Source of the DNA: UBA1429 sp964482225
GTDB lineage: Bacteria > Chloroflexota > Anaerolineae > UBA1429
Length of the DNA stretch: 64,000 nt
Reading direction: 5' to 3'
Assembly: GCA_964482225.1 (NCBI GenBank)
Contig: CAYZWT010000015.1
Coordinates: 1 to 64,000 of the forward strand
The notes beneath the pieces were generated by a model. The model saw only the letters and a list, made by a program, of their open reading frames with translations, did no database searches and was not told the origin of the DNA. Positions 56,485-64,000 of the stretch are shown here, piece after piece; the first letter of the stretch is position 1, and each line of letters opens with the position of its first letter. Both the position numbers and the translations under genes were made by a program.

Positions 56485-58611
56485 ATGGAACTGGCAGCCC
56501 GCGAGAGCAGCACACTAGAGGGCACGGGGCGTGTGGTGTTGCACGTATCCAGCGGCAACGCGTGGGCGCCCCCTGCCGGCAGCGCCGTGCAGTTGCGCTG
56601 CGGCGCCCGCCTCTGCGGCGCCCGGGTCGAGGCCGCGCAGCCGGGCGATGGTGTGATCGAACTCGACAAGTACCTCCGCCTGTTCCTGCACGCCCGCGAA
56701 GGCCAGCCCATCTCCGTCGAGGCCCTCGATTGCCCCGAAGCCCAAACCCTCCACGTGCAGGCGCCGCCCGCCTGGGCCCACGAGGACGGCCTTCGGCTCC
56801 TGGGCGACCTGCTGGCCGGGCGGCTGGCCTGGGCGGGGGCCCGGCTGCCCGTGTTCACCCTGGGGGGCAGCGTCGCCATCATAGATGTCGTCGGGGTGGA
56901 GCCTGGCCCCATCGCCGCCATCGGCCTGGAAACCCGCCTCTGCCTGGACGCCGAGCCCGCCCAGGCGCCCGACGAGGCGGCGGGCATCGGCTATGGCGAT
57001 ATCGGCGGGCTGGGCCGCGAGCTGACCCGCATCCGCGAGTTGATCGAGTACCCGCTGCGCGCCCCTGAGGCGTTCGCCTACCTGGGCATCTCGGCGCCCC
57101 GGGGCATCATCCTGCACGGCCCTCCCGGCACCGGCAAGACCCTGATCGCCAAGGCCCTCAGCAACGAGGTGGGCGCCCAGTTCTATGCGGTGCGCGGCCC
57201 CGAGCTGCTCTCGGCCTTTTTCGGCGAAAGCGAGCGCCAGCTCCGCGAGCTGTTCGAGCGCGCCCATGCGACGGCGCCCTCGGTGATCATGATTGACGAG
57301 CTGGATGCCCTGGCCCCCAAGCGCGAACAGACCCAGGGCGAGGCCGAGCGCCGCCTGGTGGCCACCTTGCTGGCGCTGATGGACGGCCTCACGGAGCTCA
57401 AGGGCGTGGTGGTGATCGGCACCACCAACCGGGTCAACGCCCTGGACCCGGCCCTGCGCCGCCCAGGGCGCTTTGAGCACGAGATCCATATCGGCGTCCC
57501 CGATGTGCAGGGCCGCCGCGAGATCCTGGCCATCCACACCCGCCGCATGCCCCTGGCCCCCGACGTGGCCCTGGACGACCTGGCCCAGCGCACCCCTGGC
57601 TTTGTGGGGGCAGACCTGGCCTCCCTCTGCCACGAGGCGGGCTATTGCGCCCTGCGGCGCACCCATTCGCCGGAGGCCATCGAGAGCGGGGATATTTACG
57701 TCAATGACGACCTGCGGGTCTGCGCCGCCGATTTCGCCGCCGCCCTGGGCGCCACCCGTCCCTCGGCGTTGCGCGAGGTGACGGTCCAGGCCGCCCGCGA
57801 GATCACCTTTGACCAGGTGGGCGGGCTGGAGGAAGTCAAGCAACTAATCATCGAGGCGGTGAGCTATGGCCTGCACAAGGCGGCGGCCTATCGCCAGGCG
57901 GGCATCCACCCGGCCAGGGGCCTGCTGCTCTATGGCCCTCCCGGCACCGGCAAGACCCTGCTGGCCTATGCGGCGGCCAACCACTGCGGGGCCAACCTGA
58001 TCGCCGTGCGCGGGCCGGAGGTGCATTCCAAGTGGTTCGGCGAATCGGAGGAGCGCATCCGCTTTGTGTTCAGCAAGGCGCGCGAGGTGGCCCCCGCCAT
58101 CATCCTGTTCGACGAGATTGACGCCATCGCGCCGGCGCGTGGCCGCGACAACCAGGGCGCCACCGACAGCGTGGTGAACCAGCTTTTGGCCGAGATGGAC
58201 GCGGCCGGCGGCCAGGAGAACGTGTTCGTCATCGCGGCCACCAACCAGGCCAACCTGCTGGATCCGGCGCTCTTGCGGCCGGGCCGCTTTGATCTGCAGA
58301 TCGAGGTGCCCCTGCCCGACGAGGCCGCGCGGGGAGCGATTTTCGCCGTCCATCTGGGCCCTATGCCCGTGGGCGAGAGGGTCACTGCCCCGGCCCTGGC
58401 GCAGGCCACCGAGGGCTTTTCCGGCGCGGATATCGCCGAGGTGTGCCGCCGGGCGGCCCTGTATGCCCTGCGGGGCGTGGGGTTCGAGCCCGACGCCGCC
58501 TTTGCCGTGTCGGCGGCCCATTTCGAGCAGGCGATCCGCGAAGTCGAGACGCACAAAAAGCAACTCCGCCCCCGCCAATTGGGCTTTCGGCTGCCGGGGA
58601 CGGAGGAGTGA
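56485..58611 (+). CDS. Cdc48/VAT-like double AAA+ ATPase
   Basis: A 708-residue type II AAA+ protein: an N-terminal substrate/adaptor domain of the Cdc48 kind (about 1-165), then D1 and D2 rings. Both have GPPGTGKT (near 212 and 484) and Walker B with DELD (D1) or DEID (D2). Both keep arginine fingers (RRPGRF, LRPGRF). Pore loops are AFFGESE in D1 and KWFGESE in D2, so both are aromatic, as in archaeal VAT, unlike p97, whose D1 loop is not. Such hexamers pull proteins through the pore. It starts the chaperone operon, AAAGG 6 nt upstream; a 9-bp gap separates it from the GrpE-like gene. Confidence 0.93.
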   Translation: MELAARESSTLEGTGRVVLHVSSGNAWAPPAGSAVQLRCGARLCGARVEAAQPGDGVIELDKYLRLFLHAREGQPISVEALDCPEAQTLHVQAPPAWAHEDGLRLLGDLLAGRLAWAGARLPVFTLGGSVAIIDVVGVEPGPIAAIGLETRLCLDAEPAQAPDEAAGIGYGDIGGLGRELTRIRELIEYPLRAPEAFAYLGISAPRGIILHGPPGTGKTLIAKALSNEVGAQFYAVRGPELLSAFFGESERQLRELFERAHATAPSVIMIDELDALAPKREQTQGEAERRLVATLLALMDGLTELKGVVVIGTTNRVNALDPALRRPGRFEHEIHIGVPDVQGRREILAIHTRRMPLAPDVALDDLAQRTPGFVGADLASLCHEAGYCALRRTHSPEAIESGDIYVNDDLRVCAADFAAALGATRPSALREVTVQAAREITFDQVGGLEEVKQLIIEAVSYGLHKAAAYRQAGIHPARGLLLYGPPGTGKTLLAYAAANHCGANLIAVRGPEVHSKWFGESEERIRFVFSKAREVAPAIILFDEIDAIAPARGRDNQGATDSVVNQLLAEMDAAGGQENVFVIAATNQANLLDPALLRPGRFDLQIEVPLPDEAARGAIFAVHLGPMPVGERVTAPALAQATEGFSGADIAEVCRRAALYALRGVGFEPDAAFAVSAAHFEQAIREVETHKKQLRPRQLGFRLPGTEE

Positions 58612-58620
58612 GGGGGGGCC

Positions 58621-59280
58621 ATGCGCGGATGGTTGGTGCGACTACTGAGGCGTAAAGCGGCCTCGCCGCCAGAGGGCAGGCAGGGCGTGGCTCTGGACGA
58701 GACGGGCGTCTGGCGGGCCGCCTTTGAGGAGGCTCGCTTCTTGAGCGAGACGCCGCGCCGCCTGCAAGAGGCCCAGACCCAGATGGTCAACCACCTGGGC
58801 AGGGCCTACCAGGCCCACGAGCGCCAGAGCCGCCAGTATGCCAATTTGCTGCAGGGCGTGGTGCAGACCGTGGATCTTTGCGAGGGATTGCAGCCGGATA
58901 ACGATGCGCCCGCCACCGGCGAGGCCCTGGCTGCCGTGCAGCGCGTCCTGCTGGACCTGCTGGCGGGCCACGGCGTGCTGCGCTGGGAGTGCGCCCCCGG
59001 CGACCCTCTGGGCGAGGGCTGCGAGGTGGTGGGCATTGAGGAGCGCGACGACCTGCCCGAGCACGTCATCGCCAGCGTGGTGGCGCCGGGCTATCGCCGC
59101 CCGGATGGCGAGGTGCTGCGACGGCCACGGGTGACCATCAGCCGCGCCCCTGCCCCCACCCCCGCTGCCGAGCCCGAGGCCGCGCCTCCGGAGCAGGCCC
59201 CCGAGCCAGAGATACCCTCGCCCGAGGCGGCGCAAGAGCATGAGAACGCGAGCGACGCAGGAGAGAACAGAGAGCCATGA
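58621..59280 (+). CDS. GrpE-like nucleotide exchange factor
   Basis: A 219-residue protein. The middle has a long helix (FEEARFLSETPRRLQEAQTQ and on to about residue 90) for dimerisation. The globular end follows the GrpE beta domain: PGDPLGEGCEVVGIEERDDL, then EHVIASVVAPGYRRPDGEVL, then RRPRVTISR. The final 45 residues are Pro/Glu/Ala-rich and disordered. It has a basic N-terminus. GrpE opens the Hsp70 nucleotide site; here the partner is the adjacent Hsp70. Identity to ordinary GrpE is low, so this is probably a dedicated exchange factor. It overlaps the Hsp70 start by 4 bp. Confidence 0.78.
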   Translation: MRGWLVRLLRRKAASPPEGRQGVALDETGVWRAAFEEARFLSETPRRLQEAQTQMVNHLGRAYQAHERQSRQYANLLQGVVQTVDLCEGLQPDNDAPATGEALAAVQRVLLDLLAGHGVLRWECAPGDPLGEGCEVVGIEERDDLPEHVIASVVAPGYRRPDGEVLRRPRVTISRAPAPTPAAEPEAAPPEQAPEPEIPSPEAAQEHENASDAGENREP

Positions 59281-61352
59281 CGACCATCGGCATTGATTTG
59301 GGCACGTACAACTCGGCCGCCGCCTATGCCCAGCCGGACGGCCAGGTGATGATGATCGAAAGCAGCTATGGCCGCACCTGGCAGGGGGCCGTGTTTCCCT
59401 CGTTCGTCAGACTGGATGCGTTGGGGAACGTGCAGATGTTGGGCGAAGAGGCGCGCCAGCAGATGGCCGTGGCGCCCCAGCAGGTGGTTTGGGGCGTCAA
59501 GCGGCTCATCGGGCGCTCCTTTCGCGAGGTGGAGGCCGAGCGGCGACGTTTCCTGTATCCTCTGGACGAGGCCCCCGATGGCGGCATCGCCATCCCTGTC
59601 GGGGCGCAGCGTTACAGCCCCGAGCATATCTCACGGCTGATCCTGGCCTGGATCAAGCGCGAGGCCGAGTCGCCCGCCAACCCCTTTGTGGGGGATCGGG
59701 TGGACAAGGCCATCATCACCCACCCGGCCTATTTCAAGAGCGAGATGGTGCGCCTGACCCGCGAGGCGGCGCGGGGCGCCGGCTTTGCCGAGATCGAGCT
59801 GATCGCCGAGCCGGTGGCGGCCACCCTGGCCTATGGCCTGCGGCTGGATTCTATGCGGCCCCAGTTCGTCATGGCCATTGATTGGGGCGCGGGCACCCTG
59901 GATATCGTCATCACCATGCTGCAATCGGTCAACGGGCGCCCCGTGGTGGATCAGGCGCGGCCGGCCAGCGGACATGTGCAGCTCGGCGGCATTGACATGG
60001 ACGACGCCCTGCTGGCCCAGGCCATCGCCGTCTATCGTCTGGACGAACTCAAGCCGCTGGTGGAACGGCTGCGCCAGGGGCAGCCGTTGGCGGGCGTGGA
60101 TGCCACGCTGCTGCGCAACCTGGGCGAGCTGCGGTTGCGGGTGGAGCAGGCCAAGATCCGCCTCTCCGAGGTGCCCACGGCCACGGTGGATACGCCCTAT
60201 CGCGGGCGCCCGCTGACGATCCAGATGGCCCGCTCGCGCCAGGATGCGGAGGGGCGCGGCGGCGATTGGGTGATCCTGGAGGATGCCCTGGCGCCGCACC
60301 TGGAGCGCCTGCGCAGCCACATGCGCTTTGCCCTGCAGGAGAACGGCCTGGCCCCGGAAGAGATTGACCATGTGCTGATGATCGGCGGTCCGATGCACAT
60401 GCCCTGCGTGCGCCGGGTGATCGGCGAGGTCTTTGCCCGCAATGGGGGCGTCTGCCGCGAGCTGGCCCAGATCGAGGCCCAGGGCTTTCCCGTCAACCCG
60501 ATGGAGTGCGTCGCCCAGGGGGCGGCCCTCTATGGCCAGGAGGTGGTGGAGGCGCCTCCCAACCAGTTGCCGTATCACTATGGCCTGGCGCTGCGCACCC
60601 AAATGGGCATCTATCAGGGCAAGGTGCTGCTGGAGCGCGGGCGCATGGTGCCCTGCGAGGGCAAGCTGGAGGGCCTGACCGCCCACGGCCAGCCGGGCGA
60701 CGCGATCCCCGTCTCGATCTATACCTGGGAAGTGGGGCCCGATGGCGGCTATCAGTTGATCGGCGACTTTCGCTTTTCGCCCGCCTTTGACACCAAAGGG
60801 GTGGCGCGCTTTACGGGCGTGTTGCGGGCCGACCAGCATGGCGTGGTGAGCGCTCTGTGGAGCGATATGCGCGTCGCTGGCGCGCCGCTGCGGTTGGAGG
60901 GCCTAAACGAGCTGCGCGGAGAGCCCATGCCCGAGCCGCTAGAGATCCAGGAGGTAGACCTGGCGGCGCTGATGAGCCAGATGCAGAGCCAGGGGCTGAA
61001 CGAGCAGCAGATCCGCGATCAGCTACAGCAGATGACCGAGGAAGGGCAACTTGGCGAGATACCGGCGGCGCGCGTCGAGGCCACGCGGCGCGCCAGCGAG
61101 AACCTGTTGAACCTGGCGGAGAGCAGCATGCGCCGCGACCCGCGCCTGGCCGCCGATGCGCAGCTACTCGAGGCCGTCGCGAGGTTGCAGCGGGCCTTGC
61201 AGCGCCTGCCGCGAGGGGCTTCACCTTACCCCGCATGGGCGGCGGCGGCCCACGGCGCCGAAGAGCTCTTTTTGCCGCTAGAGCGCGCTGGCGTGCTCTC
61301 CAAAGAGAGTATCCGCACCCTGCGCGGCGAACTGGGCGGAGGGGCCAAATGA
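59277..61352 (+). CDS. Divergent Hsp70/DnaK-like chaperone
   Basis: A 691-residue Hsp70-fold ATPase, longer than DnaK (about 640). The ATPase domain has GIDLGTYNSAAAY, ELIAEPVAATLAYG and the phosphate loop DWGAGTLDI (DnaK: DLGGGTFD), so a Gly is replaced by Ala. GGIDMDDALLAQ and LMIGGPMHMP are also present. The substrate-binding region (from about residue 420) is hard to align with DnaK and lacks the usual interdomain linker VLLLDVTPLSLG. The C-terminus has helices with VDLAALMSQMQSQGLNEQQI. It is coupled to GrpE-like and J-like genes by 4-bp overlaps. Not the housekeeping DnaK, in my view. Confidence 0.88.
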   Translation: MTTIGIDLGTYNSAAAYAQPDGQVMMIESSYGRTWQGAVFPSFVRLDALGNVQMLGEEARQQMAVAPQQVVWGVKRLIGRSFREVEAERRRFLYPLDEAPDGGIAIPVGAQRYSPEHISRLILAWIKREAESPANPFVGDRVDKAIITHPAYFKSEMVRLTREAARGAGFAEIELIAEPVAATLAYGLRLDSMRPQFVMAIDWGAGTLDIVITMLQSVNGRPVVDQARPASGHVQLGGIDMDDALLAQAIAVYRLDELKPLVERLRQGQPLAGVDATLLRNLGELRLRVEQAKIRLSEVPTATVDTPYRGRPLTIQMARSRQDAEGRGGDWVILEDALAPHLERLRSHMRFALQENGLAPEEIDHVLMIGGPMHMPCVRRVIGEVFARNGGVCRELAQIEAQGFPVNPMECVAQGAALYGQEVVEAPPNQLPYHYGLALRTQMGIYQGKVLLERGRMVPCEGKLEGLTAHGQPGDAIPVSIYTWEVGPDGGYQLIGDFRFSPAFDTKGVARFTGVLRADQHGVVSALWSDMRVAGAPLRLEGLNELRGEPMPEPLEIQEVDLAALMSQMQSQGLNEQQIRDQLQQMTEEGQLGEIPAARVEATRRASENLLNLAESSMRRDPRLAADAQLLEAVARLQRALQRLPRGASPYPAWAAAAHGAEELFLPLERAGVLSKESIRTLRGELGGGAK

Positions 61353-62584
61353 CCGTGGCTGCGGAACCGGCTTCTCGCTACCCCGACGCCGCAGCCGATG
61401 CGCTGGCGCGGCAGATCGCCCTGGGCGACTATTACGAGGCCCTGGGCATCTCGCCCAGCGCCTCCGGGCGGGATATCGCCGCTGCCCTGATGGGGAGGCG
61501 CAGGCAATTCCCCACTCTCGACCAGGAATGGAACACCATGCAGACCGCATTAGCGCAGCAGCGGGCCCGCTACGATGCGGCGCGGGCCATGCGCGACGAG
61601 ATCATGGACGAGTTGCTGCGCACCCATGACGATGCCGTGTGCAAACGCATGACGCGCCAGGCCATCTGGCAGCAACTCTGGCTCTCCAACACAGACGAGG
61701 CGCCCCTGGCCCTACGCCGGGCTCAGGTGCTGCTCCAGGCCCAAGCCTGGCAGGGCGCCGAGCGTTCCCTGGCCCAAGCACGCGAGGTCCTCTCTGCCGA
61801 GTTTGGGCAGGGAATCTGGCAGTTGCTCGATGCGGCCACCAACTGGCAAGAGGTACACCGCAACCTGCCGGCGCTGCCCCAGGCGCTGGAGGCATTTGCC
61901 CTGCAACTGCCCACCAGCGGGCGCGAGGTGGCAACGCAACTCCCCGAGATCGAGATCACGGCGCAAGAGGCGGCCCAACAACAGGCCAGGCGGCTACAGG
62001 TCCACCGCCAGGATTGCCCCACCTGCCACGGCAGCCGCCAAGTACAAAGCAACCTGCAAGAGGCGCTACAAGAGCGTGCCTCATCGGCTGGCAGCGCGCT
62101 GCAGAGTCTATCCGAGCTGGCCGAGCGCTACCAACGCGGGCTGGGCTCCACCTTGGACCTCCGCGCCAGCGTTCCATGCCCCGCCTGCACCCAGAACGTG
62201 ACCTTTCGGGTACCGCCAGGCGCCCGACATGGCTGGGTGCTGTGCGGCAAGGACCAGGCCGGAGGTCAGCACTTTGCGCGCCTGGGCGAACTCAAGGCTG
62301 CGCCCGCATCCGCAACAGCGCCTGCCCGCGCCGTTACGCCCGATCACGCGCCCGCGCGACGCCCCAGCATCTCCTCTGTGGAGGAGCTCGACGCCCGGCG
62401 CGAGCGGTTCAAGCGGGTGCTTCTTTGGCTGTACCTGGCCATTGTCGCCCTCGTGCTGGTCGTAGCGTTCGCGAGTCCCCAGCGATCGCCGGGCTTGCTC
62501 GGGCTTCCCCTGAGAGGCGTTGACTGGTACATCATCCTCGCCGGAGGGGCGCTCGTCTACCTCTTGTCCCGCAACGACCGCTAG
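61349..62584 (+). CDS. Membrane-anchored J-like protein lacking HPD
   Basis: A 411-residue protein. Residues 26-75 follow a J domain (GDYYEALGISPSASGRDIAA, then QQRARYDAAR), but the HPD motif needed to stimulate Hsp70 is replaced by FPT. A helical middle (about 90-215) is followed by two CxxC pairs (CPTCHGSRQ near 222, CPACTQNVT near 277), a zinc-ribbon-like pair spaced differently from DnaJ. Two hydrophobic segments near 358-378 and 390-405 end the protein, so it is anchored in the inner membrane by its C-terminus. It overlaps the Hsp70 gene by 4 bp. A TPR-like interpretation of the helical part is possible. Confidence 0.75.
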   Translation: MTVAAEPASRYPDAAADALARQIALGDYYEALGISPSASGRDIAAALMGRRRQFPTLDQEWNTMQTALAQQRARYDAARAMRDEIMDELLRTHDDAVCKRMTRQAIWQQLWLSNTDEAPLALRRAQVLLQAQAWQGAERSLAQAREVLSAEFGQGIWQLLDAATNWQEVHRNLPALPQALEAFALQLPTSGREVATQLPEIEITAQEAAQQQARRLQVHRQDCPTCHGSRQVQSNLQEALQERASSAGSALQSLSELAERYQRGLGSTLDLRASVPCPACTQNVTFRVPPGARHGWVLCGKDQAGGQHFARLGELKAAPASATAPARAVTPDHAPARRPSISSVEELDARRERFKRVLLWLYLAIVALVLVVAFASPQRSPGLLGLPLRGVDWYIILAGGALVYLLSRNDR

Positions 62585-62612
62585 GCCGCGTTCGAGTTTC
62601 CCCGGCCAGGCA

Positions 62613-62655
62613 TGTAACTGCGGTTACAGCGTTGGTTCGCCTCCTGCGCTATGCT
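62613..62655 (+). promoter_or_regulatory. Crp/Fnr-type operator and -10 of the hemerythrin gene
   Basis: TGTAA-CTGCGG-TTACA (62613-62628) is a perfect palindrome. TATGCT (62650-62655) is the likely -10 and gives a start at about 62662, which puts the operator centre (62620.5) at -41.5, as at 54195-54237. It lies just behind the stop of the J-like gene. Confidence 0.62.
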
Positions 62656-62711
62656 TCCCTTGAGCCGGGAGATCGCCGGAACGCACTTGGCAATCTGCAA
62701 AGGAGGCAACC

Positions 62712-63242
62712 ATGCGCGCAACCGAATTGCTAATGGAGGAGCATCGCGGGATCGAGCGGATGCTGGATGTGGTAGAGGAGTTGGGGCGGCGAATGGCCGC
62801 AGGGCAGGCCGTGGAGCCGGGCGACCCTGAGCGAGCGCTGGGTTTCCTCTCCGGCTTTGCCGACAAGTGCCACCACGCCAAGGAAGAGGGCCAGCTCTTT
62901 CCGGCGCTGGTGGCGGCCGGCCTGTCGCAAGAGGGCGGCCCCGTGGGCGTGATGCTGGCCGAGCATGTGCAGGGCCGCGGCCATATCGCCGCCATGCGCG
63001 AGGCGCTGCAAGCAGGGGACGGCGGCGCATTTGCGGGCGCGGCGCACGCCTATGTTGCGCTGCTGCGGCAGCACATCCAAAAGGAGGATCAGATCCTTTA
63101 CCCTATGGCCGAGGCGCGGCTCCAGGCCCAGGATGCTGCCCTGGTGGCGGCCTATGATGCCCTGGAAAAAGAGGTGACGGGCCCTGGCGGCCACGAGGCG
63201 TATCACCGGCTGCTGGAGGAACTGGTCGAGCGTTATCTCTAG
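62712..63242 (+). CDS. Hemerythrin-domain protein
   Basis: A 176-residue four-helix hemerythrin (HHE) protein, a di-iron carrier that binds oxygen or nitric oxide. The His/Glu pattern is present: LMEEHRGIERM, KCHHAKEEGQLFPAL, LAEHVQGRGHI and LLRQHIQKEDQILYPMAE. It is a single domain with a short C-terminal helix. AAAGGAGG stands 5 nt before the ATG. The upstream Crp/Fnr-type operator suggests it is induced by low oxygen or nitrosative stress together with the ferredoxin-cupin operon. Confidence 0.93.
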   Translation: MRATELLMEEHRGIERMLDVVEELGRRMAAGQAVEPGDPERALGFLSGFADKCHHAKEEGQLFPALVAAGLSQEGGPVGVMLAEHVQGRGHIAAMREALQAGDGGAFAGAAHAYVALLRQHIQKEDQILYPMAEARLQAQDAALVAAYDALEKEVTGPGGHEAYHRLLEELVERYL

Positions 63243-63330
63243 GGCAACCGCTCCGATTTGGCAAAAAGGCCCGCCCGGAGGACAATAGGGTCAGGGTCGG
63301 CAACGCGATGCGCCGCCCATGCGCCCTTTC

Positions 63331-63404
63331 GCCCCGGTAGCTCAGGTGGATAGAGCAACTGCCTTCTAAGCAGTCGGTCCCGGGTTCGAGTCCTGGCCGG
63401 GGCG
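63331..63404 (+). tRNA. tRNA-Arg (anticodon TCT)
   Basis: A 74-nt cloverleaf: acceptor GCCCCGG with CCGGGGC, D-arm GCTC...GAGC, anticodon stem ACTGC with GCAGT and loop CTTCTAA (anticodon TCT), T-arm CCGGG-TTCGAGT-CCTGG with one wobble pair, discriminator G. CCA is not encoded. Confidence 0.97.
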
Positions 63405-63457
63405 CTAGACACATCGCTCCCTCGTGGAGAGCCCGCGCGCCATCCCGTGAGGTTGCC

Positions 63458-63967
63458 ATGCAAACCCACACCATTCGCCAGGCCAGCGCCACAGATATCC
63501 CCGCCATCCAGCGCATCTATGCCTATGGCGACGCCTATCACCGGGCCGTCGCGCCCTGGTTCTTTCGCGAGCACGAGGGCCCGGCGCGCAGCGAAGAGTA
63601 TCTCTTGCAGAGTTTGACCGGCGACCAGGCAGCGATCTTTCTCGCCGATGATCCGGCGGGAGAGGCCGTAGGGTTGGTGCACCTGTTCGAGCGCACGGCA
63701 CCCGAGCTCCCCTTTCTCACACCCCGCCGCTATGCTGTTATCGAAGCGCTGATCGTGCTGCCCGAGGTGCAACGCCATGGCATCGGCGCCGCGCTGCTGC
63801 GCCAAGCCGAGGCATGGGCCCTGGAGCGTGGCATCGGACAGATCGAATTGGGCGTCTGGGAGTTCAACGCCACGGCCCAGCGGCTCTATGAGCGCATGGG
63901 CTATGCCACGGTGCGGCGCACCCTGCACAAGCAACTGGCGGGCTCGGATGGGGAGACCGACGGGTGA
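63458..63967 (+). CDS. GNAT N-acetyltransferase
   Basis: A 169-residue single-domain acetyltransferase. The acetyl-CoA motif is EVQRHGIGAALLRQAEAWAL (the R/Q-x-x-G-x-G/A loop), followed by IELGVWEFNATAQRLYERMG, typical of the family. Substrate unknown. It follows the tRNA gene, with GTGAGG before the ATG. It ends 33 bp before the end of the window. Confidence 0.92.
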   Translation: MQTHTIRQASATDIPAIQRIYAYGDAYHRAVAPWFFREHEGPARSEEYLLQSLTGDQAAIFLADDPAGEAVGLVHLFERTAPELPFLTPRRYAVIEALIVLPEVQRHGIGAALLRQAEAWALERGIGQIELGVWEFNATAQRLYERMGYATVRRTLHKQLAGSDGETDG

Positions 63968-64000
63968 GCCGGCGGCAAAGTCTGGGACAGCGGGGCGAGG

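Noticed and set aside
56391..56485. CIRCE or heat-shock sigma promoter before the chaperone operon
   Set aside because: No TTAGCACTC/GAGTGCTAA pair and no CCCCAT-type -10; only a housekeeping-like promoter is visible.

Overview
The window is high-GC DNA with short gaps and many 4-bp ATGA gene overlaps. The organism is most likely a member of the Chloroflexota (Anaerolineae or a neighbouring class). That is inference from gene content: a split type II fatty-acid locus using FabK, Pro/Thr-linker lipoproteins, a very large PAS-rich kinase, GHL6-type glycoside hydrolase-like proteins, and a Cdc48-like ATPase beside an Hsp70. No rRNA or other taxonomic marker is present. Promoters can be read unusually well: twelve sites have -35 and -10 hexamers close to TTGACA/TATAAT separated by exactly 17 bp.

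Layout. 0.1-12.6 kb: a GNAT-like protein, an ECF-type vitamin/metal importer (EcfT, fused EcfA, S component), a Cu+ P-type ATPase, a three-gene glycosyltransferase/deacetylase operon, RsgA, a SanA-like protein and a MaoC dehydratase. 12.8-18.1 kb: fatty-acid synthesis as two divergent operons, fabF-fabH and fabK-fabD-fabG, with no acyl carrier protein gene in between. 18.1-21.5 kb: a palindrome-rich mobile element, a candidate small RNA, an unknown protein and an SDR. 21.5-30 kb: a 1908-residue hybrid sensor kinase and a membrane glycosyltransferase. 30-35.7 kb: PdxA family, small membrane proteins, a YghZ-type reductase and two secreted or lipid-anchored proteins. 35.7-42.6 kb: a carbohydrate operon (aldo/keto reductase, two paralogous GHL6-like proteins, SAF-domain oxidoreductase). 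43-49.4 kb: a phosphoesterase, a fused E1 dehydrogenase, a flavodoxin-fold reductase, an HpcH-type aldolase and a CreD-like protein. 49.6-53 kb: a PHP phosphoesterase and an enolase-superfamily enzyme, between which sits a decaying pentapeptide-repeat/ParA cassette bounded by 27-bp direct repeats. 53.4-56.2 kb: a Crp/Fnr regulator, ferredoxin, cupin and a UroD-family protein. 56.3-62.6 kb: a four-gene chaperone operon. 62.6-64 kb: a hemerythrin, tRNA-Arg and a GNAT acetyltransferase.

The most interesting system is the chaperone operon at 56363-62584. It encodes a double-AAA Cdc48/VAT-like ATPase, a GrpE-like protein, a divergent Hsp70, and a membrane-anchored J-like protein whose J domain has lost the HPD motif. 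The last three genes overlap by 4 bp. This resembles a dedicated, non-canonical Hsp70 machine coupled to an unfoldase at the membrane.

The second is an apparent small regulon. A TGTAA-N6-T(T/C)ACA palindrome lies centred exactly 41.5 bp upstream of the inferred start of both the ferredoxin-cupin operon (next to the Crp/Fnr gene) and the hemerythrin gene 8 kb away. Third, three related intergenic elements share GTATCAG...CTGATAC ends, and one has a perfect 10-bp target-site duplication.
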